DNA of 64,000 bases from the NCBI GenBank assembly GCA_017461605.1, contig JAFTXN010000007.1, forward strand, positions 186,001 through 250,000, given 5' to 3'. The first letter of the stretch is position 1; each line of letters opens with the position of its first letter. Below, piece after piece: positions 53,086 to 62,386 of the stretch. Position numbers and translations under genes: made by a program. The DNA is from Bacteroidaceae bacterium. GTDB lineage: Bacteria; Bacteroidota; Bacteroidia; Bacteroidales; Bacteroidaceae. The notes below the pieces were generated by a model. That model worked only from the letters and a program-made list of their open reading frames with translations. It made no database searches and had not been told where the DNA came from.

Positions 53086-54720
53086 TTATAGATGCTGCGT
53101 ACTATGTTGATTGCTTGGAGCTTGCTGTGGGGTTTGTGGAACAGGTTGCACTTGAATACTATCAGCTTGGATTGGGACAACCATAGTCGAGTCAGCCTCA
53201 TCAGTTTTTTCCCATGTGGCTGCGGATGTCGTAGAATTTTCTGGTGCAAAACATATATTGTAAACGGTATTAGAAATGCAAGCAAGGGCAATCAAGATAA
53301 CCGATACAACAATAGTCCACTTCATCCAACCTGGCATCATTTGAGGAACAGTATAAGGAGAAAATTCACCCTTTGACGAAACCATTGTGAGTTCCTTAGC
53401 TGTGCGTGTCATTGTTCCACTCACCTGTGAAGCCAAAGTACTATTTGAGCGTTCCATACGTTCTATAAGTTTGTCTAATTTTGCAGGGATTCCTGCAATT
53501 TCAGACAACTGTTTTTGCAACATTGGGATTTGGGTTAGCTCAGCACTGAATTGAGTGCGAAGCTCGCTATTCAGTCTTTCAAAAGAATCTTTTTCATCGG
53601 CGATAATACGCTTAAACTCTTCTGCTTGCTGAACAAGTGTAGAGTTGAGTTCACCTATGTTTTGGCTGGCAGTCTCCTTTAGGGTACGCAATGCGCTTCT
53701 CAAAGCAACATCTACGTCAGCTGAATCTTTGGCAATTTCTGCCTTATGACGCATGAAGTACTGCTGTATCTCTTCTAGAACATGCAATCGGTTAGCTTCG
53801 TGCTCGAACTGAGTAGTAAATGTATGGATTGCATCAGTGTAGCCGTGAATGTTATCCAAATATTCATTGAACTGTTCTAACTTATCTGTGCATTCCTTCA
53901 GTTCTTCAAGCACTCGGACGTTAGCCTTTGCCATCTTCATCACGTCCATGTCATGCACGGCTTTGATAATGTCACCTTGGATGCGATAAGATTCGTTTAC
54001 CTCTCGTAATGCGCCACGTAGTGAGGATGTATTTTCTGCAAAGGTTCTATTGAACTTATTGAGATTCTTGACCAGACGATTTAGTGCATCAGATGTGTCA
54101 GAAGGCAACTCTGGAAGTAGTTTTGCTTGAAGCCATGCCAGAAAAGTGTTCTTACCCGATTCTCCTTGTAATTTATACCTCTTGAACAGAAGAGAAGCTA
54201 TTGTGGTAAGTAAGATACCCATGATACTGGCAAGCATAGCCCAAGCTACACCTGCAAGCAAGTCGTTTACACCTTCTGCAGCTGTACCGAAGTTACCAGA
54301 ACCAGAAGACAAAAGTGCAGTAATACTTCCTGTGGTAAGCAAGGAACTAAGACCTACGATTACACCAGCCATAGTTCCTGCAAGACCACAATACAAAGGT
54401 GTAGGGGTCAGTGTGTTGATGTCATTTTCAACAGAATCGCAGTGTCGGTCAACGGCATCTTTCAAGAGAGAAAAATCAATGACTGAACCAGAGTTGTTTT
54501 CAAGGTATTTGTTAATTGAGTCTTTGATGGATTCAAAAACTTTGTTGCCGCGCCCATAAATACCAGAGACAAATTTCGTTTCGGGATTGTGAGCAATACC
54601 CCAGGACTTTTCTTCTGCAAAGATTTTTTTGTACTCTCTCATGCGGAGTACATTCTTTATGAAAAAGAAAAACTGCAGTACGATTATAACTGCAACTATA
54701 ATTGGTACTAAAAGAGACAT
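53086..54720 (-). CDS. MotA/TolQ/ZorA-like channel subunit with long coiled tail
   Basis: This 544-residue protein has membrane helices at about 1-22, 108-129 (LYCGLAGTMAGVIVGLSSLL) and 155-179 (LLAGVAWAMLASIMGILLTT). The last two match the MotA/TolQ/ExbB core. From about 200 to 440 there is a long helical, coiled-coil-like cytoplasmic segment, followed by another membrane helix at about 467-488 and a Gln/Pro-rich tail. ZorA also has a long tail, though the extra C-terminal membrane helix here is unusual. Together with the MotB-like protein it should make a proton-driven stator. Confidence 0.85.
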   Translation of the reverse strand: MSLLVPIIVAVIIVLQFFFFIKNVLRMREYKKIFAEEKSWGIAHNPETKFVSGIYGRGNKVFESIKDSINKYLENNSGSVIDFSLLKDAVDRHCDSVENDINTLTPTPLYCGLAGTMAGVIVGLSSLLTTGSITALLSSGSGNFGTAAEGVNDLLAGVAWAMLASIMGILLTTIASLLFKRYKLQGESGKNTFLAWLQAKLLPELPSDTSDALNRLVKNLNKFNRTFAENTSSLRGALREVNESYRIQGDIIKAVHDMDVMKMAKANVRVLEELKECTDKLEQFNEYLDNIHGYTDAIHTFTTQFEHEANRLHVLEEIQQYFMRHKAEIAKDSADVDVALRSALRTLKETASQNIGELNSTLVQQAEEFKRIIADEKDSFERLNSELRTQFSAELTQIPMLQKQLSEIAGIPAKLDKLIERMERSNSTLASQVSGTMTRTAKELTMVSSKGEFSPYTVPQMMPGWMKWTIVVSVILIALACISNTVYNICFAPENSTTSAATWEKTDEADSTMVVPIQADSIQVQPVPQTPQQAPSNQHSTQHL

Positions 54721-54721
54721 T

Positions 54722-55639
54722 TTATTTCTGTAGTTTGATTTTAAGTTTTTTAGTCACTTGCCATGTTACATCATCATATTTTTCGCAAATACCAAAGTCT
54801 TCAACTTTAAAGGATGTAGCATCTTCTATTGAACCTGTATACTCCACGATTTCTTGCCACATATTTCTTGATTTAATCTTATCTAACGAAATGATGTTAA
54901 ATTCTCCTTTAGTTGCGCTTTTGAACTTAATTGAAAAAACACAACTTTCTTGGGCAGAATCAAAAATCTTCGTAAAAATGTTACCGCTATTAATGTTTGC
55001 ATACCCCATTTTGAGATATTCGGGCTCTTTGGGATGACGAGGTTGTTCTTGCCGGGAGCTAACTGGTGAATTGGACGAATTGTGAACTTCACTTAACTTA
55101 CTAACGAATTTTTCAACAGACCGTAGGCGTACATCAAGATTTTGAAGAGATGTATTTACGCTGCTTGAAACCCTATAGTTGTTTAATGCAGACTGTAACT
55201 GACTGACATCAACTTTCAGTTCAGTGATTCTTTTTGACTTATCCAAATTATTGCTAAAAATCTCATCAACATTCTCTCTGCTGACTCCTTTTCGTAATAA
55301 AGATAGGACAAGTGCGATGACTGCTACAACAAGGGATGCAAGTGTCATATAACCCCAAGTACTTTTAGGACTTTCTAATTTCTCGACTTGAGTTTTCAGC
55401 TCGGCATTCTCATTTTTAGCCTGAGTTAATGCCTGAGCCAAAGTGTCTACTTTCAGTACAAGGGCGTTCATTAATGTGTCTTGAGCCGCAATCTTGTTCT
55501 TTATCTCTTGTGAGATACCTTCTACTGTAGTTGCATTTACCTGTGTATCTTTATTTGCTTCCTTGTCCTTGAAGAAATCACATGAAGATAACATTGAAAT
55601 TGCGACAAGACATACTATGAGATTAAATAATTTGTTCAT
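54722..55639 (-). CDS. coiled-coil lipoprotein with membrane helix
   Basis: This 305-residue protein has a lipobox at 17-20 (LSSC). A coiled-coil segment spans about 40-92 and a second hydrophobic helix lies near 97-115 (YMTLASLVVAVIALVLSLL). Coiled-coil (about 130-190) and Pro/Ser-rich linkers lead to a C-terminal domain (about 205-305). Its start shares one base with the SrfB-like stop, and its stop is one base before the MotA-like start. The topology with both lipid anchor and second helix is puzzling: either the first segment is a plain signal anchor or the second is buried. I do not recognise the C-terminal domain. Confidence 0.7.
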   Translation of the reverse strand: MNKLFNLIVCLVAISMLSSCDFFKDKEANKDTQVNATTVEGISQEIKNKIAAQDTLMNALVLKVDTLAQALTQAKNENAELKTQVEKLESPKSTWGYMTLASLVVAVIALVLSLLRKGVSRENVDEIFSNNLDKSKRITELKVDVSQLQSALNNYRVSSSVNTSLQNLDVRLRSVEKFVSKLSEVHNSSNSPVSSRQEQPRHPKEPEYLKMGYANINSGNIFTKIFDSAQESCVFSIKFKSATKGEFNIISLDKIKSRNMWQEIVEYTGSIEDATSFKVEDFGICEKYDDVTWQVTKKLKIKLQK

Positions 55640-58600
55640 TAGCTTGGGTTTTCTAAATAATACTCTTGTATCTTGCTAGAAAGAGACTGGAGAACGCCTT
55701 TTATCGGATAGAATGTTATAGCATCCTCGATTTGGTTGTCCTTATTTCCAGATTCTTTAATCGAGAGTTCTATACCTTTATCAAGGTATGTTTCTAAGTC
55801 ATGTGTGCATTCTTCTTTAGCAATCTTCACGGTGACATTATCAACTCCGAAGTTATTGTCAAGATTAAATGCAGATGGAATTTCTGTTAAAGCAAATTTG
55901 AAGAAGTCTTTTACCGTCTTCACTATTTCTGCCTTATGGGTATCAGTGATGGAAGCATATGTGTCGCTCGTACTTGCCAGTTTACCTGAGGAATCGCGGA
56001 GTACAAGCGTCTCAGGCTCTTCGTCGTATGCATCAGCAGCAATTAAGCCACCCTTACATGTTGATTCCTTGGGATTAGAGCCTTGTTCCAATCCAAGAAT
56101 ATCAAGGGCAGAAGCATATTCTGTACCTAGCGCCTTATCAAAGATAACCTTTGTGTACTTGCCAAGAATCTTCGGGTCAGATGAAATAATGCTTATAATC
56201 TTACTACCATTACCGCTAAAAGCAATATGTCGCGGTGCCTTCAGACCTTTGGCTTTTATTATCTGAGCAATGTGATAAATGATGGCAGTGTAGAAGATGA
56301 TAAACACTAGCTTGAATTTGGTATCATTCTGAAGAATCTTGTTGAAGTCAATATTATTTCGAGCAAGACTCTTAGTAGCCGAGTTGTCTTTTAAAGAGAA
56401 CAGGAACGAAGCCATATTTGCTGGCTGCCCTAAATTACTATTGAAGATATTGACAAGTTCATTCAACTCTGGCTTAGACTGAAGCAGGCCGAGAATGTCA
56501 TTCTTAAACCAGTCAACAATTCCATTGTTCGGGTTGATGTCTGAGAACGAATCTTCGAACAGCGAATTAGCTGCGAACTTGAATGATGTAATGTATTCAA
56601 CTTTGCCGTTAGAAGAGAAGGCAATGTCTGTAGTACCACCACCAATATCCACATTAACGAGGTTTGTTGCGGTGGCATACCTACGGAAGTAGAATTGTAT
56701 AGGGGCAACAGATTCAGAAAGGTTTCTAGTAGAACCATCACGATTGAACAATTCTGTATATGAGTCGTTCCACGCCATACGTAACTGAGCCAAACGTCGT
56801 GGTGACATACTGTTTGGATAGAACCATGTAATCTTTGTACGAGCAAGGTTACCATTGTTGGCAATTACCTTGTTACGTATAATCATCATGATGTTCCGAA
56901 TATAGGCTTGCATAGCAGACTGGGCATTAGGCTTACTGCTCCACTTGATATTCACCATCGGTTTGGCATTATAGGCGATGCCCAACTTTTTGTTGTAGGT
57001 AATATCAAAGTTAATCAAGCCAAATGTTCTTAGCTTCTCAGTCCAGTCAGTTGATTTCGCATATGACAATGCAGTTCTAGTCGGGAAGGAGAAATCTGAA
57101 TCAGCCCCCACGACAACTGGAATGAAGTCACGAACCATTAAGTCATTCTCGTCAATCAAATCCAACGGAATCAACTTACCTTGAATCTCACGATAGGACT
57201 GTACAAAGAAAGTACTGAAGATTGCTTCAGAATCTTTGTAATTGAAAGAGTCAGAACTATTGTTGTCGGCCTTTTTAAACTCAATATGTGTGTTTGAAGT
57301 TCCCAAGTCTACAGCAAATTCATAATCTTCCAAATTCTGATGAACAAGGAAATTTGGAATAATGACATTGCTCACCCCACTTTTGTTAGAAACTCTGATG
57401 AAGTCAAAGTTGCTGTGTTGGATGGTATATGTCTCAGCTTTGAAGTCAAACAGACCCCTCTCTTTGTTTCGGCAATCGACAGGAACATCACGAAGTATTT
57501 CACCTTCACGATAGAAATCAAACCTGAACTGATTTGAGAAAGTGCTAACACAAGAAATCGTATAGATAGCATCTTCTTCATTTTGGAATTTCATACTAGG
57601 CATTACTAAGCCTGTGAAGTCAAAAGATGTCATTCCACCAGAGTTCTGCGTTTCGGAGACGTCAGACTGACGCTGTGCGTAATAGATACGTTGGTACTCA
57701 ATGTACCTAATATTCCCATTGCCTATGATAGGTATTCGAATTACAACATTGACAGACCCACCAGCAATGGCCTCCATCTCAAATGCAGGTTTTCCATCAG
57801 GCATGGTAGAATTAAGTGTTTCTATAGAGAAATACTTGAAGTAGAGTGGCTTAATTGGAAGAAGGAAAGAAGTCATCTGCTCCACATCTTTGATCTTGCC
57901 ATCGAAGAAATACTTCTTGTTTAAAGTGTGAGGAACTTTTACTATCGTATCTTCGAGGAAATCGCTAATTGTGAGATATGCGAAGGTGGATCCTTCATAT
58001 GGAAGTGTGCGGCGTTCGATATCTGCAACATTCGGTTTGTATGGTGCTTTATTTGTATTACCCCAAGTACCATTTGCATATTGTAGCCCTGCGTATTTGT
58101 TTCCTGCTTCAACAGGAAGGACAAGTGGTTTCACACCAGCTATAGTACGTTCAGGATGTATTGTAAACTCATTCTCAATATTACCAGTGGCTTTCTTCTT
58201 AAACAAAACCGTTCCCAGCACCTCAACCTGGTTACTTTGTTGATGAGACTGCACATCAATCAGAGAAAAGTCTTTGGCTGATGCTGGTGTTATTTCATTC
58301 AACTTGTTCTTGACAAGTTGATCTGTAATTGCCTTGAATGTCAGGTTCAGATAATTCTCAATCTCGGGGAAAAGATTAGAAAAGTATGGTATGGTTTTGC
58401 GAAGTGTCCACCATGCTTTGATGTAGTCAATATCTCTTTTGAAAAGTGGAACATAGTCGCCATCAAAAGGTTGATCGTTGTTCGCGAAAAAAATGTCATG
58501 TATATATTCAAGACTATTTGCTCCACTGAAGAAGAGTGTAGCTGGAGAAGTGGCACCAATGATATTTAATTCATCAGGCCCATTCATGTAGTTCAACAAA

Positions 58601-59067
58601 TAGATATTCTTAAGTTTGTCGAAGTTATAAGTCTTGGCATCGGAAACCAGATACTTCTGCAAGGCATCGGCCACATAGTAGTGGCTTACGTTTTGGTCGT
58701 TCTTCAGAGCATCAATCATTACGGACGGATCCCATGTTATGATTTCTATCTTTTCCTTGAACTTATCAATGTTGAAGAAAATCTCGCCAACGTCTAATGA
58801 ATCTGACACCATCTTATGGAATATGGTATTGCCGTCCAACTCTCTAATATCATGGGTAGCCCTACGACATACTTCTTTAAAAGCTGTCTTCACAAGGTCA
58901 ATTCTTGCGAATGGAGAAGGAATCGATGTGATTTCATTCTTGGCACTTGCGCCATCGGGATCCTCGATGGTGTCCCGGGCATTGGAGTTATATGGGAAAG
59001 CTGGATTCTCATTCCAGCCTTGGAAGGTTGTTGTGCCCTGTTTATATAATCTAAATACTTTCGACAT
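55639..59067 (-). CDS. very large actin-like (SrfB-like) ATPase
   Basis: This 1142-residue protein is mostly an unknown N-terminal region (1-580) followed by an ASKHA (actin/Hsp70) ATPase fold. The fold shows the phosphate-1 motif VDLGTSNTHIEF at 586-597, phosphate-2 motif VDIGGGTTDIAF at 806-817 and adenosine motif HIAFSGNGSKI at 947-957. All three nucleotide motifs are intact. SrfB-type virulence factors of enteric bacteria share this size and fold; identity with that family needs a profile search. It is 5 bases after the tubulin-like gene and probably acts with it. No signal peptide is present, so it is cytoplasmic. Confidence 0.8.
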   Translation of the reverse strand: MSKVFRLYKQGTTTFQGWNENPAFPYNSNARDTIEDPDGASAKNEITSIPSPFARIDLVKTAFKEVCRRATHDIRELDGNTIFHKMVSDSLDVGEIFFNIDKFKEKIEIITWDPSVMIDALKNDQNVSHYYVADALQKYLVSDAKTYNFDKLKNIYLLNYMNGPDELNIIGATSPATLFFSGANSLEYIHDIFFANNDQPFDGDYVPLFKRDIDYIKAWWTLRKTIPYFSNLFPEIENYLNLTFKAITDQLVKNKLNEITPASAKDFSLIDVQSHQQSNQVEVLGTVLFKKKATGNIENEFTIHPERTIAGVKPLVLPVEAGNKYAGLQYANGTWGNTNKAPYKPNVADIERRTLPYEGSTFAYLTISDFLEDTIVKVPHTLNKKYFFDGKIKDVEQMTSFLLPIKPLYFKYFSIETLNSTMPDGKPAFEMEAIAGGSVNVVIRIPIIGNGNIRYIEYQRIYYAQRQSDVSETQNSGGMTSFDFTGLVMPSMKFQNEEDAIYTISCVSTFSNQFRFDFYREGEILRDVPVDCRNKERGLFDFKAETYTIQHSNFDFIRVSNKSGVSNVIIPNFLVHQNLEDYEFAVDLGTSNTHIEFKKADNNSSDSFNYKDSEAIFSTFFVQSYREIQGKLIPLDLIDENDLMVRDFIPVVVGADSDFSFPTRTALSYAKSTDWTEKLRTFGLINFDITYNKKLGIAYNAKPMVNIKWSSKPNAQSAMQAYIRNIMMIIRNKVIANNGNLARTKITWFYPNSMSPRRLAQLRMAWNDSYTELFNRDGSTRNLSESVAPIQFYFRRYATATNLVNVDIGGGTTDIAFSSNGKVEYITSFKFAANSLFEDSFSDINPNNGIVDWFKNDILGLLQSKPELNELVNIFNSNLGQPANMASFLFSLKDNSATKSLARNNIDFNKILQNDTKFKLVFIIFYTAIIYHIAQIIKAKGLKAPRHIAFSGNGSKIISIISSDPKILGKYTKVIFDKALGTEYASALDILGLEQGSNPKESTCKGGLIAADAYDEEPETLVLRDSSGKLASTSDTYASITDTHKAEIVKTVKDFFKFALTEIPSAFNLDNNFGVDNVTVKIAKEECTHDLETYLDKGIELSIKESGNKDNQIEDAITFYPIKGVLQSLSSKIQEYYLENPS

Positions 59068-59072
59068 GATGA

Positions 59073-60467
59073 TTACGCATTAAATTTTTCATTAAACAAC
59101 TTTGTCATACCAAGATAGAACATTTCAAGGAACTTGTCGTTGTCTTCTTTGCTGTGACACTTTTTAACAGCAGAGTTCAAGCGGTCGGTCACCAAATCGT
59201 AATCTGATTTGATACTGACTATTCTTTTAGGTTTTATACCTGTAACTACTTCAAAGGGTTTTTCTTTTGTATTAAGATTGAAGAGGTCTAACGAACGTTT
59301 GTTTTTCTTCATTTCCCTAAGCCACTCAATGAATGACCCTGTCAGGTTCTGTAGTTCTGACATGAACGAAGAACCATACAAGCCGTTAAAATTATCATTA
59401 TTGGCATTGAAGTCTTTGGATGAATAATAATCAAACTTATGATTCAGGCAGTTTGCCATCATCATAAATTCGGTGAGCGGAGCATAAAGCTGACGTTTTT
59501 GCTTGTCATAGAACGAATCGAAAGTGACCGAACCAGAGAGGTCCTTTAGACCAAGTTCTTTGTTCGAGGTATTCGAATGTTGCTTATTGCTAAAATCAAC
59601 AATAGCCGTAGCTGCCAAGAACTCAACCAAGTGAGCATCGTTTTGCTGTGCCGAACCTCCTTCATGGTTTTCATAAGTATTTGTTACATCATCAGCAAGA
59701 AAATACAGAGCGTTGATAGAATTGTTCTTACTGATGTTGTTCTCATAATAAGCCAAGGCCGATTTGGTCTTTGATATAAAGGTGGAAGAATCTATCTCGC
59801 TTTCATCATCATTCTTCAGTTTGAAATAAGGAAGAATAGTAATAGCACCAATCTCTGCTTTGTTAATAAGGTTGTTATTTGGAAAGTTCGTGCCTGTTCG
59901 TAGAGTTTTCAACAAAAGTGGGAAACCGCTTGCACCTGTTCCACCAAATATTGAACTAATGATGAAAACTTTATCTCCTGATTCAAAATTGTTTGCGAAG
60001 TCTTGAAAGTCATTTGAGTCCACTATTTGGTTAAGAACGATACTCCCTATATTAGGGTTGCCCTTAAAACCAACATCCATAGACGATCCAAGGTTCTTTT
60101 CCGAGAAAAGCATTCTCATCATTGCCTGTGAAGACTTGTCCATGGAAGGTAGGTCGATAAACTGCTGGAATGTTTTGTCATCCGTATCGTTGATTCGAAG
60201 AGTGTAGTTCACCAATATCTGAGACAACTCCTTTCTAAAGAATGTTGATTTATTATCTTTAGTGAACGAAAGGGCAGAGTGAATAGCCCTGTAATTATTC
60301 ATAAGGGCTACAGTTCTTGTTAAGTCAGCATTTGATGCATCGGGGTCAATGATTATAGGTACGATTTCATCGGCTCCTATATTTACACCAGCCGACATCA
60401 TCATTGTGAAAGAACGTAGGACACGTGCTCCAGTCCCTCCAATTCCAAAAATATATAGTTTGGCCAT
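59073..60467 (-). CDS. tubulin/FtsZ-like GTPase
   Basis: This 464-residue protein has the tubulin-type N-terminal motif GIGGTGARVLRSF (about 8-20) and the G-box GGTGASG at 175-181 (SIFGGTGASGFPLLL), the variant of the tubulin signature GGTGTG. Later regions are less conserved. It is longer than FtsZ (about 380). It fits the tubulin-like protein family found in bacterial operons outside cell division. Both motifs are intact, so GTP binding is expected. It lies between the small membrane protein (19 bases upstream) and the SrfB-like gene (5 bases downstream). Confidence 0.82.
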   Translation of the reverse strand: MAKLYIFGIGGTGARVLRSFTMMMSAGVNIGADEIVPIIIDPDASNADLTRTVALMNNYRAIHSALSFTKDNKSTFFRKELSQILVNYTLRINDTDDKTFQQFIDLPSMDKSSQAMMRMLFSEKNLGSSMDVGFKGNPNIGSIVLNQIVDSNDFQDFANNFESGDKVFIISSIFGGTGASGFPLLLKTLRTGTNFPNNNLINKAEIGAITILPYFKLKNDDESEIDSSTFISKTKSALAYYENNISKNNSINALYFLADDVTNTYENHEGGSAQQNDAHLVEFLAATAIVDFSNKQHSNTSNKELGLKDLSGSVTFDSFYDKQKRQLYAPLTEFMMMANCLNHKFDYYSSKDFNANNDNFNGLYGSSFMSELQNLTGSFIEWLREMKKNKRSLDLFNLNTKEKPFEVVTGIKPKRIVSIKSDYDLVTDRLNSAVKKCHSKEDNDKFLEMFYLGMTKLFNEKFNA

Positions 60468-60486
60468 ATTTTGATAGATTTATGTG

Positions 60487-60945
60487 TTAAAAAGGAGCAC
60501 GTGAACAGTTGGCGCTCCTCCATTTGATGATATATGAGAATACAATGAAAGCGATAATGGCATCAATCATGTTGGTAACACCGAAAGCCAAAATGTCATC
60601 CGTATAGATGAGTAAGTCTACCATTTTACCAGTTGCCGCATCTTTCTTTACCATGAGTCCAGCATAATAGTCTTTCAAGACCCATTGCCAGCCAACAACA
60701 AAGTTTATTGCAGCATTCACGCCTAAGAAAATGAGCCAGCCCCACCAGTTGTTAAGACGTGGATGATTGATGACGTAATAGTAGCAAACAGCTACAACTA
60801 ACGAGATAGCCAACATGGTAAGGCCGATGCCAATAAACATGTTGCTTAATTGTTCTGGAGATGATTCTCCCCAAAGATACTCTGCCAGCTCAATTCCAAA
60901 GAAGTCTTCAAGCCAGCAGTAGATACTGCCAAAGAATTCACTCAT
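60487..60945 (-). CDS. small membrane protein of unknown function
   Basis: This 152-residue protein has three hydrophobic helices at about 37-60, 66-88 and 112-142. Between them are aromatic-rich loops (EDFFGIELAEYLWGESS and GWQWVLKDYYAGLM). I do not recognise a family. It is 11 bases after the VWA-like gene and 19 bases before the tubulin-like gene, so it is part of the operon. It may anchor the tubulin-like or actin-like protein at the membrane. Confidence 0.7.
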   Translation of the reverse strand: MSEFFGSIYCWLEDFFGIELAEYLWGESSPEQLSNMFIGIGLTMLAISLVVAVCYYYVINHPRLNNWWGWLIFLGVNAAINFVVGWQWVLKDYYAGLMVKKDAATGKMVDLLIYTDDILAFGVTNMIDAIIAFIVFSYIIKWRSANCSRAPF

Positions 60946-60956
60946 AATGTATAAAG

Positions 60957-62144
60957 TTATTTGTTTTTAAGTTCAAAAGAAACGGAGCCGTATGTTGTTG
61001 AGTTTTTGTAGGCTTCAGCGACACCCTTTATGAGGGCCATTAGACCTGTAGTCCTATCAAGATTGTCTTTGACATTAGCACCTGTGGCATCATCGGAGTT
61101 TGAAACCCATGTAGCCAGATGAGGATAGGAGAATGTCAACGTCTCAGACCTTAAGGTCTCTGGATTTTCTATTTCAAGTGTGACAACATGGCTATAACGG
61201 TTGGAAGCATCGGTTATCTCGTTAACAGATGCAACTGTAACCTGTGCTGGGTTCGCAGACTTGTATAGAGCCGTGTTCTTACACAAGGCGTCGCTTTGTA
61301 AAGAGCCTCTCAAATTAATAAGCACTTCAACATTGATTTTCCCGGAATGATTTGTGACATATGTAGATTTGGTAATATCAAAAGGTATTTTTTGCGATGC
61401 TGCGTAGGCACTATATTCTTTGATACCTCCAATAATGTTCTCTACGGGAACTTTCTTATTGAATTCAGCCAAATATCGTTGGTCACCAATAATCCAAATG
61501 TAGTAAGGTCGCTTCACGTCTTTGAGAAGTTCTCTGTTATGTCCACAATACCAATACCCTTCAAATTTGGATTCAAGTTTGATTATTTCTACCCCTAAGC
61601 CTGGGTTCGCAGAAAGAGCTTCATTAAAAGTATTCTTGATAGACACCTGGCAATTACCGAAGAAATCTATTGCATTTTCAGGTATATCAAGTATACAATC
61701 AGATACAAAAACAGAAACAGTTTGTTTGCCATTGGCTCTTATGATTTTCTCAAAAATATCACGAAGATCTGTATTACTTCGGTCTCCGCCAGCCTTGGCG
61801 AATGATTGTGGAGTAAGGTCTTTAATGTAAGAATTTAGCTCTCCATTGTATGGAATAACTTTAGAATTGATATAGTAAAGTGAGCATGAGGTGGTTAATC
61901 GCTTTAGGTCGCTTATATAATCGAAAACCGCATCTTTAAGATTGGAACCAGCGCACATATATGCATCCATACTGCCGGAATTTTCTACATAAACTTTGAG
62001 TTCAACGGAATCTTTTATTTCTCCCGGAGATGGAATTTGTTTCCATATTAACCTAATCTTACTACCTCCACCAACGCATGTAGAGATTACTGCAATAGTA
62101 ATGACTACGCTGATAACAATCGGAATGATGAGTTTTTTTTTCAT
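60957..62144 (-). CDS. membrane-anchored VWA-like protein (first gene of the operon)
   Basis: This 395-residue protein has an N-terminal membrane anchor (about 5-23, ending in TCVGG). A VWA-like domain follows, with LKVYVENSGSMDAYM (52-63) where the MIDAS motif is expected; here Asp is replaced by Glu-Asn (ENSGS), so metal binding may be altered. Later VFVSDCILDIPE corresponds to the strand that carries the TDG loop. It is the first gene of the eight-gene minus-strand operon; a structured RNA region (62204-62386) lies 60 bases upstream. VWA proteins often pair with ATPases or channels as assembly factors. The family is not one I can name. Confidence 0.72.
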   Translation of the reverse strand: MKKKLIIPIVISVVITIAVISTCVGGGSKIRLIWKQIPSPGEIKDSVELKVYVENSGSMDAYMCAGSNLKDAVFDYISDLKRLTTSCSLYYINSKVIPYNGELNSYIKDLTPQSFAKAGGDRSNTDLRDIFEKIIRANGKQTVSVFVSDCILDIPENAIDFFGNCQVSIKNTFNEALSANPGLGVEIIKLESKFEGYWYCGHNRELLKDVKRPYYIWIIGDQRYLAEFNKKVPVENIIGGIKEYSAYAASQKIPFDITKSTYVTNHSGKINVEVLINLRGSLQSDALCKNTALYKSANPAQVTVASVNEITDASNRYSHVVTLEIENPETLRSETLTFSYPHLATWVSNSDDATGANVKDNLDRTTGLMALIKGVAEAYKNSTTYGSVSFELKNK

Positions 62145-62203
62145 GTGTATATCTTTATTTCAACTGAGCCGATAATACTCAATTTAAGGCAAATGGTATA
62201 ACG

Positions 62204-62386
62204 AAAAAAACGTAGAGCCACAGCCTATCGTCTCGAGGTTCACCACAAACCATATCCAGTATAGGCTTGGCTCTACGTAATACGTAGGACCTGCCTAATC
62301 ACTGGATAATAGCCTTTATTCATTTTCGAGGTGGTGATTTCGAGACGAATTAGGCTGTATGTCTGAAAAGAGGAAATCTCGTTTCA
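62204..62386 (-). ncRNA. structured leader or small RNA with two alternative folds
   Basis: On the minus strand CGTAGAGCCAAGCCTAT (62277-62261) and ATAGGCTGTGGCTCTACG (62228-62211) form a 17-bp stem with one bulge, followed by T7 (62210-62204): a strong intrinsic terminator. The second arm overlaps an alternative nested hairpin. Its outer arms are 62331-62357 and 62221-62246 (three 7-bp blocks: CAGCCTA, CGTCTCG, TCACCAC), middle arms are 62293-62308 and 62253-62266, and the tip is CTACGTATTACGTAG. The two folds exclude each other, as in attenuators. It sits between a -7 promoter box and the VWA-like gene. A free RNA of about 180 bases, such as a 6S-like RNA, is an alternative reading. Confidence 0.7.

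Noticed and set aside
51651-54720. Calling the MotA/MotB-like pair a Zorya system
   Set aside because: No ZorC, ZorD or ZorE effector is present, and the companion genes (actin-like, tubulin-like, VWA-like) are not part of Zorya.
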